DNA from: CAWVSB01 sp046710535
GTDB taxonomy: Bacteria; Pseudomonadota; Gammaproteobacteria; Pseudomonadales; CAWVSB01
Assembly (NCBI GenBank): GCA_046710535.1
Contig: JBKEHH010000004.1
Span: forward strand, 186,001 to 250,000
Length of the DNA stretch: 64,000 nucleotides
Direction of reading: 5' to 3'
Below the pieces are notes generated by a model that saw only the letters and a list, made by a program, of their open reading frames with translations, was not told the DNA's origin and did no database searches. Numbering within the stretch: position 1 is the stretch's first letter; every line of letters begins with the position of its first letter. Made by a program: the position numbers and the translations under genes. Positions 17,049-25,687 of the stretch are shown piece by piece.

Positions 17049-17555
17049 ATGAGTGATAACAACGTAGAAAACTATGACGATGTGACTATGTACGGCCTAA
17101 CCTCAGAACGCGAGGAAGACCTGCTGTTAAAGCAAAACGAGTTCACCTTTATATGGACTAACAAAGCCGGTCACGGCATGGGCGTAACCATGAGCTATGT
17201 TTGGCGCAATGGCCGCATTTGGTGTACTGCTACTGAACAGCGTGCCCGAATGAAAGCATTAACTCGCGACAATCGTTGTAGCGTTGTTATCTCTAGTGCT
17301 GGCACCGATATTGACGTCAGCCAATCAATCACTTTTAAAGGCCATGCGGTAATGCACAAAGACCAAGCCACTAAAGATTGGTTTTACCCCGACTTTGCCC
17401 GCCATGCCAACAGCCCGGCACCAACACCTGAAGAGTTTGTTGCGTTCTTAGACACGCCCTTGCGCGTAATAATTGAGGTTGTGCCAGAGAAAGCAATTAA
17501 GTTTGACGGCGCCATTATGCGCGACATGACTACTGCGGCACTTGAAGGTAAATAA
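17049..17555 (+). CDS. PPOX-class flavin/F420-type split-barrel protein (module A)
   Basis: The 168-residue protein has the pyridoxamine-phosphate-oxidase-like split barrel: an IWTNKAGHGMGVTMSYVWRN strand region, then IWCTATEQRARMKAL and CSVVISSAG. Members bind FMN or F420 and reduce diverse compounds. It is clearly paralogous to the protein at 19999, sharing the KDWFYP and IKFDG regions. It is divergent from an SDR with a regulon operator between, which ties it to the catabolic cluster. A hairpin (17557-17592) follows it. Confidence 0.75.
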   Translation: MSDNNVENYDDVTMYGLTSEREEDLLLKQNEFTFIWTNKAGHGMGVTMSYVWRNGRIWCTATEQRARMKALTRDNRCSVVISSAGTDIDVSQSITFKGHAVMHKDQATKDWFYPDFARHANSPAPTPEEFVAFLDTPLRVIIEVVPEKAIKFDGAIMRDMTTAALEGK

Positions 17556-17556
17556 A

Positions 17557-17592
17557 ACTAGTAGGCGGCTCGCGCAGCGCGCTGCCTAGTTA
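17557..17592. terminator. hairpin between convergent genes
   Basis: ACTAGTAGGCGGC pairs with GCTGCCTAGT around a GC-rich loop. It lies between the converging PPOX and permease genes. There is no T tract, so termination strength is uncertain. Confidence 0.45.
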
Positions 17593-17616
17593 ATACCAAG
17601 CTAGCAAACCTCACTC

Positions 17617-18726
17617 TCACACTATTCCATTTAGTATCAAGGCAATAACTACCACTTGCGGCACCGTCACTAATGGCAAAAATAAGGCTATTTTCCACGA
17701 TTTGGTGGTGTCTTTTAACACCATCACCTCAGTGTAATCGGTAGAGACACCAGTCATCATAAAAGCAAAACTATTCCCCGGTGCCGCTGCTCTAGTTAGT
17801 AAATCTGCAGCTATTGGGGTCGAGCCCTCTGAACAGACTTCAATAATTGTTGCCATCAACAGTGTCGCAAGCAGCCCTAACATGGTTGGGCCAAACCAAA
17901 TCTGAAAATCCTCTAAGCTTAAAAATGCGCGCAATAGTGTTGCTAATACCACCCCAACCAACAACCAGCGCAACACCATCCGCGAGCCTTTAATACCATC
18001 CCAAGCAATATCAACAAACAATCTCGACTGCCAATTAACACCACCCCACTGCTGTTTAACTGCAGGCCAAAATTGATAATCTTCTGGCAAGTCTTGCTGA
18101 TTGGGGTTGGCTGGCAATACGCCAGCATCTACTAAGCGGTCGAAGATATAACCACTAATTAAAGCAATAACCGCAGACAATAAAATGAACGCTAGCGTCC
18201 ATTGAAAACCAATCAGGCTTACCATAATTATGGTTAACGACAGCGAATTCCAAGGGCTAGCAATAAGAAACGCCATTACCTGTCCTAGGCTGGCCCCGCG
18301 CTGATAAAGCTGCATACCTACCATCAATATGCCATGGCTGCATAAATCTAGCATGACACCGGCCAGCGTTGCACGGCCTAAGCCTTGTATACTGCCGCCT
18401 TCCCCTAATACCGACACCACCATTGCCTGCGGTATACGAGTCAATAAGCCAACAAACAAAGCACCAATCAGCACGCCCCACCACATCGTGTTCATTAGCT
18501 CAAAAACGCCGTGGCTTAAGGTCTGCAACCAAGCAGGCAGCGGCAGATCGGTCAAATGTAAAGTATAGGCAATCGTTATAATAGTAAGGCTGCCCCACAA
18601 CAGCCAGTCAAAAGAGGCTTTAACTTGTGGGGTGTTAGTTGCGCAACAACTGCTTGCCGTTAAGTCTTTCTCCACAGGTTTAGGGGCGCAACAGTTTTCT
18701 ACTTTGCTGTCAGCGCTACTCATCAT
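17617..18726 (-). CDS. permease, SO_0444-like metal efflux family
   Basis: The 369-residue inner-membrane protein has about eight to ten membrane segments of the DUF318/ArsP-like permease type, with paired conserved loops (DLCSHGILMVGMQLYQRGAS and EVCSEGSTPIAADLL). Its N terminus has two cysteine pairs (CCAP at 12-15 and CC at 27-28), likely metal-handling. The start overlaps the end of the CueR-like regulator gene by 11 bases, and a CueR-type promoter drives both. This supports a copper (or related soft metal) export role; the metal is inferred from the regulator. Confidence 0.75.
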   Translation of the reverse strand: MMSSADSKVENCCAPKPVEKDLTASSCCATNTPQVKASFDWLLWGSLTIITIAYTLHLTDLPLPAWLQTLSHGVFELMNTMWWGVLIGALFVGLLTRIPQAMVVSVLGEGGSIQGLGRATLAGVMLDLCSHGILMVGMQLYQRGASLGQVMAFLIASPWNSLSLTIIMVSLIGFQWTLAFILLSAVIALISGYIFDRLVDAGVLPANPNQQDLPEDYQFWPAVKQQWGGVNWQSRLFVDIAWDGIKGSRMVLRWLLVGVVLATLLRAFLSLEDFQIWFGPTMLGLLATLLMATIIEVCSEGSTPIAADLLTRAAAPGNSFAFMMTGVSTDYTEVMVLKDTTKSWKIALFLPLVTVPQVVVIALILNGIV

Positions 18727-19123
18727 CCACCTCCGCCTTATCGGCTAAATGACTAAGAATGGTGCATTGAGAAGACTCATCGCCGGGGCATGTTTTAGCC
18801 AGCGCCACCAAGGTATTACGCATAGATTGCATTTGTTTGAGCTGCTCATCTAGCTGGGCTACTTTGCCTTCAACTAAGGCTTTCACTTCTTTGCTATGGC
18901 GTTGCGGCTGTAGGTATAGCGATAATAATTGCCGGGTTTCCCCTACGCTAAAACCGGTGGCGCGAGCGCACTGGATAAAATGTAGCACCTCGACATCAAA
19001 GTCACTGTATTCACGATAACCGTTGGCGGCGCGACTAGGCTCAGTAATTAAGCCAACGCTTTCATAATAACGAATGGTTTTAGCGGGTAAGCCACTTGCA
19101 GTTGCTGCTTGGCCAATATTCAT
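18716..19123 (-). CDS. cueR: MerR family copper-responsive regulator, CueR-like
   Basis: The 135-residue MerR protein has the N-terminal winged helix (MNIGQAATASGLPAKTIRYY), a long dimer helix and a C-terminal metal loop with C112 and C120 in CPGDESSQC. Spacing and numbering equal those of the Cu(I)-binding loop of E. coli CueR, and the loop lacks the extra cysteines of mercury or zinc members. Its own promoter has the distorted 19-bp spacer that CueR activates. It overlaps the permease gene, which is thus its probable target. Ag(I) or Au(I) could also induce it. Confidence 0.85.
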   Translation of the reverse strand: MNIGQAATASGLPAKTIRYYESVGLITEPSRAANGYREYSDFDVEVLHFIQCARATGFSVGETRQLLSLYLQPQRHSKEVKALVEGKVAQLDEQLKQMQSMRNTLVALAKTCPGDESSQCTILSHLADKAEVDDE

Positions 19124-19157
19124 ACCAATCTCTCATTGCTTATTCAACATAAGAGAC

Positions 19158-19188
19158 ACTATAAACCTTCCAGTAACAAGAAGGTCAA
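19158..19188 (-). promoter_or_regulatory. CueR-type promoter/operator
   Basis: On the minus strand, -35 TTGACC and -10 TATAGT are separated by 19 bases that contain the dyad ACCTTC...GGAAGGT. Long 19-20 bp spacers with this dyad are the mark of MerR-family activated promoters, and the half-sites resemble those of the copA promoter. It lies 35 bases upstream of the regulator's start codon and would drive both the regulator and the permease. Confidence 0.8.
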
Positions 19189-19207
19189 GCGGATAAAAAC
19201 AATATAG

Positions 19208-19972
19208 TTAACTGGCCATAAAGCCATTATCAATAGTCAGCAAACTACCATTCACAAAAGACGACTCGTCTGAGGCAAAATAAACCACTGCGCTGGCAAC
19301 ATCCTCTGGTTTACCAATTCCTTCCGACAGTTCGGCTGTTTGCATCAACATCTCTGCAGCCATAGGCGATTTTTGAGCCAGTGTCATTAATGATTCAAGC
19401 ATTGGCGTGTCCATGCCACCGGGGTGAATAGAATTACAACGGACACCGTTATTGCGTTGCTTACAATGGGTTGCAACAGTTTGAGTAAGCGAGCGCACAG
19501 CTCCTTTGGTAGCACTATATGCTGCAAATGCCGGAGTGCCAGAAAATGCCGCAACTGAGCTCATATTAATAATTGAACCGCCGCCAGTTTGCGCCATTGC
19601 AGGTATCGCATGCTTGCAACCTAAAAATGGCCCCTCAACGTTCACCGATTGAATTCTACGTAAGTCTTCTAGACTAGTGTCTTCAATAGTGCCCATCAAC
19701 ACAATACCGGCATTATTGACCAATACATCAAGACGCCCGAACTGGTCGACGGTTGCCGCTATAGCTGTCTGCCATGCAGCTTCACTAGTGACATCTAGCT
19801 CAACAAACAAGGCTCTATCACCAAGTTCTGCAACTAGCGCTTGGCCTCCCTTTAGGTTGACGTCGGCAACAACCACTGTCGCACCCTCCTGATGTAGGGC
19901 TCTAGCAGAAGCCTCACCTAAGCCTTGAGCAGCGCCAGTAATTATTGCCACTTTCGAATCAACTCTGCCCAT
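19208..19972 (-). CDS. short-chain dehydrogenase/reductase (module B)
   Basis: The 254-residue SDR has TGAAQGLG, NNAG, a catalytic Ser in NMSSVAAF and YSATK. VVADVN after beta-2 suggests NAD(H). It strongly resembles the SDR at 16147 along its whole length, and like it is paired with a PPOX gene, here 26 bases upstream on the same strand. It is the last gene of the 15-gene operon. Both members of the pair probably act on similar hydroxylated intermediates. Confidence 0.8.
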   Translation of the reverse strand: MGRVDSKVAIITGAAQGLGEASARALHQEGATVVVADVNLKGGQALVAELGDRALFVELDVTSEAAWQTAIAATVDQFGRLDVLVNNAGIVLMGTIEDTSLEDLRRIQSVNVEGPFLGCKHAIPAMAQTGGGSIINMSSVAAFSGTPAFAAYSATKGAVRSLTQTVATHCKQRNNGVRCNSIHPGGMDTPMLESLMTLAQKSPMAAEMLMQTAELSEGIGKPEDVASAVVYFASDESSFVNGSLLTIDNGFMAS

Positions 19973-19998
19973 TTAAGGTCTCCGTTTAGTTTTAGCTA

Positions 19999-20517
19999 TT
20001 ACTTCTCTTGGCCGGGTACGTCGCCATCATAAGAGGTTTTTGACAAGCTATCACCATCAAACTTAATTGCGCTGTCTGGAATAAATTGAATAATGACCCG
20101 CAGAGGTGTATCCAAATGCTCAATGGCCGCTTCTAATGTAGGCGCAGGATAGGGTGAAATAATTGCGCCCATTGCTGGGTAAAACCAATCTTTAGTGGCT
20201 TGATCTTCGTGTATAATGACCGAGCCTTTATAACTTAGCTGCTTGCCAGGCCCCATATCAGTACCCATGCTAGAAATAATAACCGAGGCCCGCGGGTCAC
20301 GCTGTAATGCTTTAACACGCGGACGCTGCTTGGTAGCGGTCAGCCAAATATGACCATCCTTTGCCACATAATTCATAATCACACCAAGTGCATGGCCGGC
20401 TTTATTGGCCCAAACAAAGTTGCATTCAATTTGTTTGTCTAGTAATTCCTGTTCGCGATCTTCAGTAAGTCGATACAGAGTGACATCTTCATAGCCTTGC
20501 ATTTTTTCGTCTGACAT
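19999..20517 (-). CDS. PPOX-class split-barrel protein (module B)
   Basis: The 172-residue protein is a paralogue of the PPOX protein at 17049. It shares the opening YEDVTLY, WANKAGHALGV, IWLTATKQRPRVKAL and ATKDWFYP regions. The fold binds FMN or F420 in related proteins. It sits between two SDR genes in the large operon with gaps of 26 and 39 bases. It probably acts as a flavin-dependent reductase of a pathway intermediate, though some PPOX proteins only bind cofactor or haem. Confidence 0.75.
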   Translation of the reverse strand: MSDEKMQGYEDVTLYRLTEDREQELLDKQIECNFVWANKAGHALGVIMNYVAKDGHIWLTATKQRPRVKALQRDPRASVIISSMGTDMGPGKQLSYKGSVIIHEDQATKDWFYPAMGAIISPYPAPTLEAAIEHLDTPLRVIIQFIPDSAIKFDGDSLSKTSYDGDVPGQEK

Positions 20518-20556
20518 ATTCTTATCCTTATTTTTGTTCAGTTTTAATTAATTCTA

Positions 20557-21312
20557 TTAAAAGGTTGGCAGTAATCCCATTTGCTGACCACCCGACACAT
20601 CCAAAATCTGGCCATTGATATAACTTGATTTAACATCATCAGCTAAAAATGCCGCTGCCTCTGCTATATCGTCTAAGGTACCCATTCGGCCCGCTGGAGT
20701 TGCTTTAAGATGAGCGGCGATGATCGGTTCCATCCCAAAGAAAACTTCTGTCATATCCGTTTCAATAAGGCCTGCCGCAATAGAATTAAACCGAATTTGT
20801 TTCTCAGCATATTCAACAACAGCCACTTTTATGGCGTAATCAATACCCGCGCGCGCTCCGGCATAAGCCGCCGTGGTAGGACCTGGTAGACGCGTGGTTA
20901 ACGATGAAATAGTAATTACCGAGCCACCATTAACCATCGCTTTGGCGGCATGTTTAAAGAACAATAGCGCTCCAATAAAGCTTACTTCTAAGGTAGGTCT
21001 TATATCTTCTGCGGTAATATCGGCAATGAATACCGACGAATGAATTCCAGAAGAAAACACCGCAATATCAACACCACCATATTGTTCAGTTGCGGCGTTA
21101 AACAAGGCTTCAATTTGCGCCTCTTCGGTTACATCGCAGGCAACAGCCAAACCATTAATTTCAGTTGCCAGTGCTTCTAATGGTTCTTTACGCCTTGCAG
21201 AGACAACAACGTTGGCCCCCTCGCTGGCTAGTTTTCGTGCAATAGCTGCACCAAAGTTACTTGCGCCCGAAGCGCCCATCACTATTGCTGTTTTTCCTTG
21301 TAACGCTGACAT
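20557..21312 (-). CDS. SDR with atypical YxxxR active site
   Basis: The 251-residue protein has an SDR Rossmann fold (GASGASNFGAAIA), a catalytic Ser in ISSLTTRL and a C-terminal DVSGGQQMG. The usual Y-x-x-x-K motif reads YAGAR, so the catalytic Lys is Arg (codon CGC). The NNAG motif is also changed to SSGI. The cofactor loop has an insertion compared with TGxxxGxG. It may still act, as Arg can partly replace Lys, or it may have a non-standard role. It lies in the operon between the damaged carotenoid oxygenase gene and the PPOX gene. Confidence 0.75.
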   Translation of the reverse strand: MSALQGKTAIVMGASGASNFGAAIARKLASEGANVVVSARRKEPLEALATEINGLAVACDVTEEAQIEALFNAATEQYGGVDIAVFSSGIHSSVFIADITAEDIRPTLEVSFIGALLFFKHAAKAMVNGGSVITISSLTTRLPGPTTAAYAGARAGIDYAIKVAVVEYAEKQIRFNSIAAGLIETDMTEVFFGMEPIIAAHLKATPAGRMGTLDDIAEAAAFLADDVKSSYINGQILDVSGGQQMGLLPTF

Positions 21313-21343
21313 AATTAATTCCTAGTTGCCGGTTTGTCGTTAG

Positions 21344-22788
21344 TTAAATTAAATTCTCTGGTACCCAAATACCGTGAAAACCAATCGGTACGCGCACCGG
21401 AAGTTTCACTTTAGCAATGGGCCCTTTACTGATGTCATGTGCATCCAGCACCCACAGATCACTGTTCTGAGTTGATGGCTCGTAGACATAACTGAATACA
21501 TAACCATCATCTTCTGCGCTGCCATCTTGGCGGGTATATATAGTGGCTCGGACGGAGCAACGCCTTTGGGTAGCTCTAACGTTTGTGAGCTGCCACTGTG
21601 CAGATCAAACTTCATAAAACCTGAGGCGCCGTCATAAGAGATATGGCCATCTTCCATTCGGCTAGTTAGCGAATAGCCGTATTGATAATCCTTGCCCCAT
21701 AACTCGCGATTTATCTGCGGAAATTCCATAGACTGTTCGTTTACACGAGTAACCGACGCTTTACCTGTTTTCATATTAAATGCAAAGCGAGTTAAATAAG
21801 CCGGATGATTAAAGTCACCAGAGCCCTTTACCCACAGCGCATCGTAACGCGCTGCATCCATAACAATCTCATCACCTTTTTCAAACGCATTCATGGTGTG
21901 AAAAACAAAACAGGTCGGCACATCAAACCATTTCATATCAACGGCGCTACCATTTTTGGGCAACACACCCATACGGCAAACAGCGTCTTCATCCCAGCCA
22001 CAAGGGAACGGATCCATGGTTACTGCTTTATACATTGAGAATAGAACTGGCAGCTCCATAAAGACCACATAATTATCGGTCATCGCAAAGTCGTGCATCA
22101 TTGCTGGCCCATTAGTGTCTAAGGGCACCGATTTAATTAGCTCGCCGTTAGCATTGGCCTGATGGTAAGTAAGAAATGGCGCAAATACTCCATAACCAAA
22201 AAAGTGCATCACGCCTGTGTCAGGCTCAATTTTGGGATGAGCTGTCATCGCTGTTTGCAATTTATTGTCGTAATTCATTACCCCGCGGGTCGACAAATCG
22301 GTGGGATCAATTTCGTAAGCCCAACCGGCTTCACCTAGTGACAATAATTTACCACCATGATGAATTAGCGAGACGTTACTTTCGTTAGCGTTAAGTTCTG
22401 GTGGCTTAAGTAAAATACCGCGCTGTTGTTTTAATAATGGCGTTTGGATATATTTATTTTTATACCATTTAGCGTTGCCGTTTTCAAAATGAACGCCATG
22501 CAGCATGCCATCGCCCATAAAAAAATGTTCGGTCGCGCCGTCCCATGCGTTGGGGCCATTGCGTACATACAAACCATTTAAATCGGCTGGTAAGCTACCT
22601 TCTATTATTAAGCTCGTTTCGGTGACTTCATTACTAACCGGCGGGTAATTGCCTGTTTTCCAAAACTCAGGGTTGTCTGGCGTATTGTAGCTGTCAGCAC
22701 AACCGCCCAATAATGAACTGCTAGAAGCAGCGGCTAAACCCAAGCCCGAATATTGTAGAAACTTTCTGCGATCAATTTTATTAGTAAT
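21344..22788 (-). pseudogene. carotenoid-oxygenase-like gene, frameshifted, mutated start
   Basis: This is a carotenoid cleavage oxygenase (RPE65/lignostilbene dioxygenase family) with a Tat-like leader, DRRKFLQYSGLGLAAAS, and a lipobox-like LLGGC. Three iron-ligand His are in AHPKI, HDFAM and FHTMNAF. The frame breaks at a TATATATA run (21535-21542); removing one TA restores a normal end with the fourth ligand, GFHGIW, and a stop at 21344. Without repair, the 445-residue product ends in an unrelated tail and lacks that His. The expected start codon after GGAG is ATT (22788) instead of ATG, while the first in-frame ATG (22743) lies inside the leader. Two lesions suggest decay, but a sequence error or phase variation at the repeat is possible. 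Confidence 0.7.
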
Positions 22789-22815
22789 GATTTGACTCCT
22801 ACAACAACTAGGTAA

Positions 22816-23235
22816 TTACATCTTTATTACTGCCATGGTCAACCGACAGACACAGACTTTTTTACCATGATCGCCAACAATATCTATCGCCCAGACCTGT
22901 GTAGTGCGACCAAGATGAATAGCCGTTGCCGTGGCAGTGACTATGCCTTCACGCACACCACGTAGATGATTGGCATTAATATCTAAACCGACACAGTAAT
23001 AACCTTCGGCTGCCGCCATTTGCGCAGCAAAGCTGCCTACAGATTCGGCTAAGGCTACTGAAGCCCCTCCGTTTAATAAGCCCATTGGCTGAATCGTGCG
23101 ATGATCAACGGGCATGGTCGCCTTAACATAGTCATCGCCAATTTCAGTAAATGCCATCCCTGTATGTTCCATCAATGTTCCTTTTGATGTCTCATTCGCT
23201 TGCTCGACAGTAGGACACATATTCCAAATAGTCAT
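22816..23235 (-). CDS. hotdog-fold thioesterase (PaaI/MenI type)
   Basis: The 139-residue protein has the hotdog thioesterase pattern, with MPVDHRTIQPMGLLNGGASVALAES (acidic/Gly-rich active-site helix) and a C-terminal strand KKVCVCRLTMAVI. Such enzymes hydrolyse aromatic or hydroxylated acyl-CoA esters and often recycle CoA from dead-end intermediates. It lies 28 bases downstream of the CoA ligase in the operon, consistent with a role in controlling the acyl-CoA pool of this pathway. Confidence 0.8.
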   Translation of the reverse strand: MTIWNMCPTVEQANETSKGTLMEHTGMAFTEIGDDYVKATMPVDHRTIQPMGLLNGGASVALAESVGSFAAQMAAAEGYYCVGLDINANHLRGVREGIVTATATAIHLGRTTQVWAIDIVGDHGKKVCVCRLTMAVIKM

Positions 23236-23263
23236 AACTTTTACCTATCTCTTACTTACCTGT

Positions 23264-24883
23264 TTACGATGCGGACATCTGCGCTTTAATGCGTTGGCGT
23301 AGTATATCTTTTTTTACTTTCCCGCTCGCGGTTCTTGGCAAGTCATCTACCAGCTCTATATGTTGCGGCAATTTTTGTTTAGCCAAGCCAGCTTTGCCGG
23401 CCAACTCTATAATCTGACTAATATCCAATGTGCTACCTGGCACTTGGATAATATACGCACAAACACCCTCGCCTAACCTTTTATGGGGCATAGAGACTAC
23501 AGCTGCTTCTTTGATCAAAGGGTTGTCATGCAATACATCTTCTATTTCTTTAGCACTTAAATTCTCACCACCGCGAATAATAATATCTTTTTTACGGTCG
23601 GTAATTAAAATGCCATTGTGTTTGGTGATATGACCGATATCACCGGTGAGAAAGTAGCCATCGCTAGTATGGCTAGCAGCATTCTGCTCTTCATTGGCAT
23701 AACCCAACATCATACCCGCGCCTTTAACCGCTATCTCACCGTCTTCACCTAGTGGTAATTCAACACCATTGTCATCTAATATTTTTACATCGTAAGCATA
23801 AATTTCACCGTCAGTTTCAGCTGATAATTTTTGCTGGCCTGACTTTACAAAACCACAAGTAATAACAGGTGTTTCGGTACTGCCATAAACTCTAAATGCA
23901 GCACAATTATCTAATACCTCGAAACATTGATGTATTAACTGTGGCGGCACCGCAGCTCCGCCACAGGCAAAATAACGCATACTGGGCAAACCAGTATTAT
24001 GGCGCTGGGCAGCAGCAATTAATTCGGATAAAAATGGCGTGGCACCAACACTGGCAGTGGCATTAACTTGCTGGATAAATTCAACAGCAGCATCCGCATC
24101 CCAGCGTGGCATCAAAGCCGATTTAACATCGGTTACAAACGGCAACACCATGCCTGATCCGTAACCCGTTATATGAGTAACCGGTGACGGCATTAACATC
24201 ACATCATTGGCATCAAGCTCCCAATGGTCTACCGAGTTTTGAATAATACGCGCCAAGGTGTTGTGGCTATGCAACACAGCTTTTGGATCACCAGTGGTGC
24301 CCGACGTATACAAAATAACCTTAATTGAATTCGGGTCGACAACCGGTAATTGACCAAGATTGACGGGGTCGTTAGCAATCAAATTTTCATAGCGCAACAT
24401 GCCTTCATAATCATTTTCCGCGCGCACGGTGACAATATTCTCTAGGTCAGGTAATTCTGGCTTTAATGTCGCAAACATCGAAGGAAATTCAAGACTGCGA
24501 ATTTGCTCGGGAATATAAACAAGCTTGGTACGAGCATCTTTTAAAATAAACCGCAACTCGCGGTCACGATATATAGGAATGATCGGATTATTAATTAAGC
24601 CCATCGCCGATGCGGCAATATCTAACACCACGGCTTCGCGCCAATTAGGCAACTGAAAACTAATAACATCACCTTGCCGTAAGCCTAGATCGATTAAACC
24701 GCTAATTAGTCGTCTGGCTTCATCGGCAATAGAAGCATAAGTAATTGACTCTTCGCCTTCGAGATAAATAGCAACGCCATCAGGGTCGGATTCGGCTTTG
24801 CGCCAAGCGCCAGTGGCAATGGTTAAGTCACACCAAAAACTCCCATCTCTATCAATTCGCTGTTGAGTTAACGGGTTTCTCAT
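23264..24883 (-). CDS. AMP-dependent acyl-CoA synthetase
   Basis: The 539-residue ANL-superfamily ligase has the P-loop YTSGTTGDPK (residues 192-201), YGSTET, the adenylate-binding YFLTGDIG and the C-terminal catalytic Lys in ASGKVKK. The family activates carboxylic acids to acyl-CoA via acyl-AMP. Its nearest look is that of the cyclohexanecarboxylate or medium-chain type, but substrate cannot be read from sequence. In the operon it follows an SDR by 11 bases and should activate the acid made by aldehyde oxidation. Confidence 0.85.
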   Translation of the reverse strand: MRNPLTQQRIDRDGSFWCDLTIATGAWRKAESDPDGVAIYLEGEESITYASIADEARRLISGLIDLGLRQGDVISFQLPNWREAVVLDIAASAMGLINNPIIPIYRDRELRFILKDARTKLVYIPEQIRSLEFPSMFATLKPELPDLENIVTVRAENDYEGMLRYENLIANDPVNLGQLPVVDPNSIKVILYTSGTTGDPKAVLHSHNTLARIIQNSVDHWELDANDVMLMPSPVTHITGYGSGMVLPFVTDVKSALMPRWDADAAVEFIQQVNATASVGATPFLSELIAAAQRHNTGLPSMRYFACGGAAVPPQLIHQCFEVLDNCAAFRVYGSTETPVITCGFVKSGQQKLSAETDGEIYAYDVKILDDNGVELPLGEDGEIAVKGAGMMLGYANEEQNAASHTSDGYFLTGDIGHITKHNGILITDRKKDIIIRGGENLSAKEIEDVLHDNPLIKEAAVVSMPHKRLGEGVCAYIIQVPGSTLDISQIIELAGKAGLAKQKLPQHIELVDDLPRTASGKVKKDILRQRIKAQMSAS

Positions 24884-24894
24884 TATTTTTCTCT

Positions 24895-25677
24895 TTAAAG
24901 GTCAGACAGTACGTGGCCGCCATCAACTGTAATTGATGTACCGGTCATATGTGAGCCCGCATTGGATGCCAATAGTAATAACGCACCGTTTAGCTCGTCA
25001 TAGTTACCACTGCGGCGCTGAGGAATTCGTTTAATCAAGGCTTGACCGTCTTCAGTTTTAAACCATTCGTCATTTATTTCAGTACTAAAATAACCAGGAC
25101 AAATAGCGTTAACCCGAATATTGTAGCGAGCAAATTCTAGCGCTGTCACTTTAGTGAACTGCACTACACCCGCTTTACTTGCTGCGTAGCTGGTTAACGC
25201 TTGTTGGCAACGCTCTGCCAATATAGAGGCTATATTAACGATACTGCCAGCAACTTTAGCCGTCACTAAACGCTGTCCTGCTTCACGGGTAACGTAAGCA
25301 ACAGCATTTAAATTAGTATCAACCACTTGATTCCAATCATCGTCTTCAAGGTTCAACAGCGGCTTAGGAATGGTAATGCCTGCGTTATTAATAACTATAT
25401 TTACAGTACCAAATTCTTTTTCAGCGGCATCAAATGCGTTTTTAATACTCGCAACGTCAGTGACATCTAAAGCAACCGCAAGCGCTTCGCCGCCGTCCGC
25501 AATAATTTCATCAACTGCCGCTTGAATTCTATCTACCCGCCGCGCACCTAATACAACCTTGGCGCCAGCTTGCGCCAGCACTCCGGCAAAGTGGCGACCA
25601 AAGCCACTTGACGCACCGGTGACTAGTGCAACTTTGCCATCGAGTAAAAATGGCTTTAATAAATCGTTCATAATCAA
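24895..25677 (-). CDS. short-chain dehydrogenase/reductase
   Basis: The 260-residue SDR has TGASSGFG, NNAG, a catalytic Ser in NIASILAER and YAASK, all intact. The GARR after beta-2 favours NADP(H). Such SDRs include 3-hydroxyacyl-CoA or 3-oxoacyl reductases and alcohol oxidisers. It sits between the Rieske oxygenase and the CoA ligase with gaps of 10 and 11 bases. It might oxidise an alcohol made by the oxygenase, or reduce or oxidise a CoA-bound intermediate. Confidence 0.8.
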   Translation of the reverse strand: MIMNDLLKPFLLDGKVALVTGASSGFGRHFAGVLAQAGAKVVLGARRVDRIQAAVDEIIADGGEALAVALDVTDVASIKNAFDAAEKEFGTVNIVINNAGITIPKPLLNLEDDDWNQVVDTNLNAVAYVTREAGQRLVTAKVAGSIVNIASILAERCQQALTSYAASKAGVVQFTKVTALEFARYNIRVNAICPGYFSTEINDEWFKTEDGQALIKRIPQRRSGNYDELNGALLLLASNAGSHMTGTSITVDGGHVLSDL

Positions 25678-25687
25678 TCCTGATACT

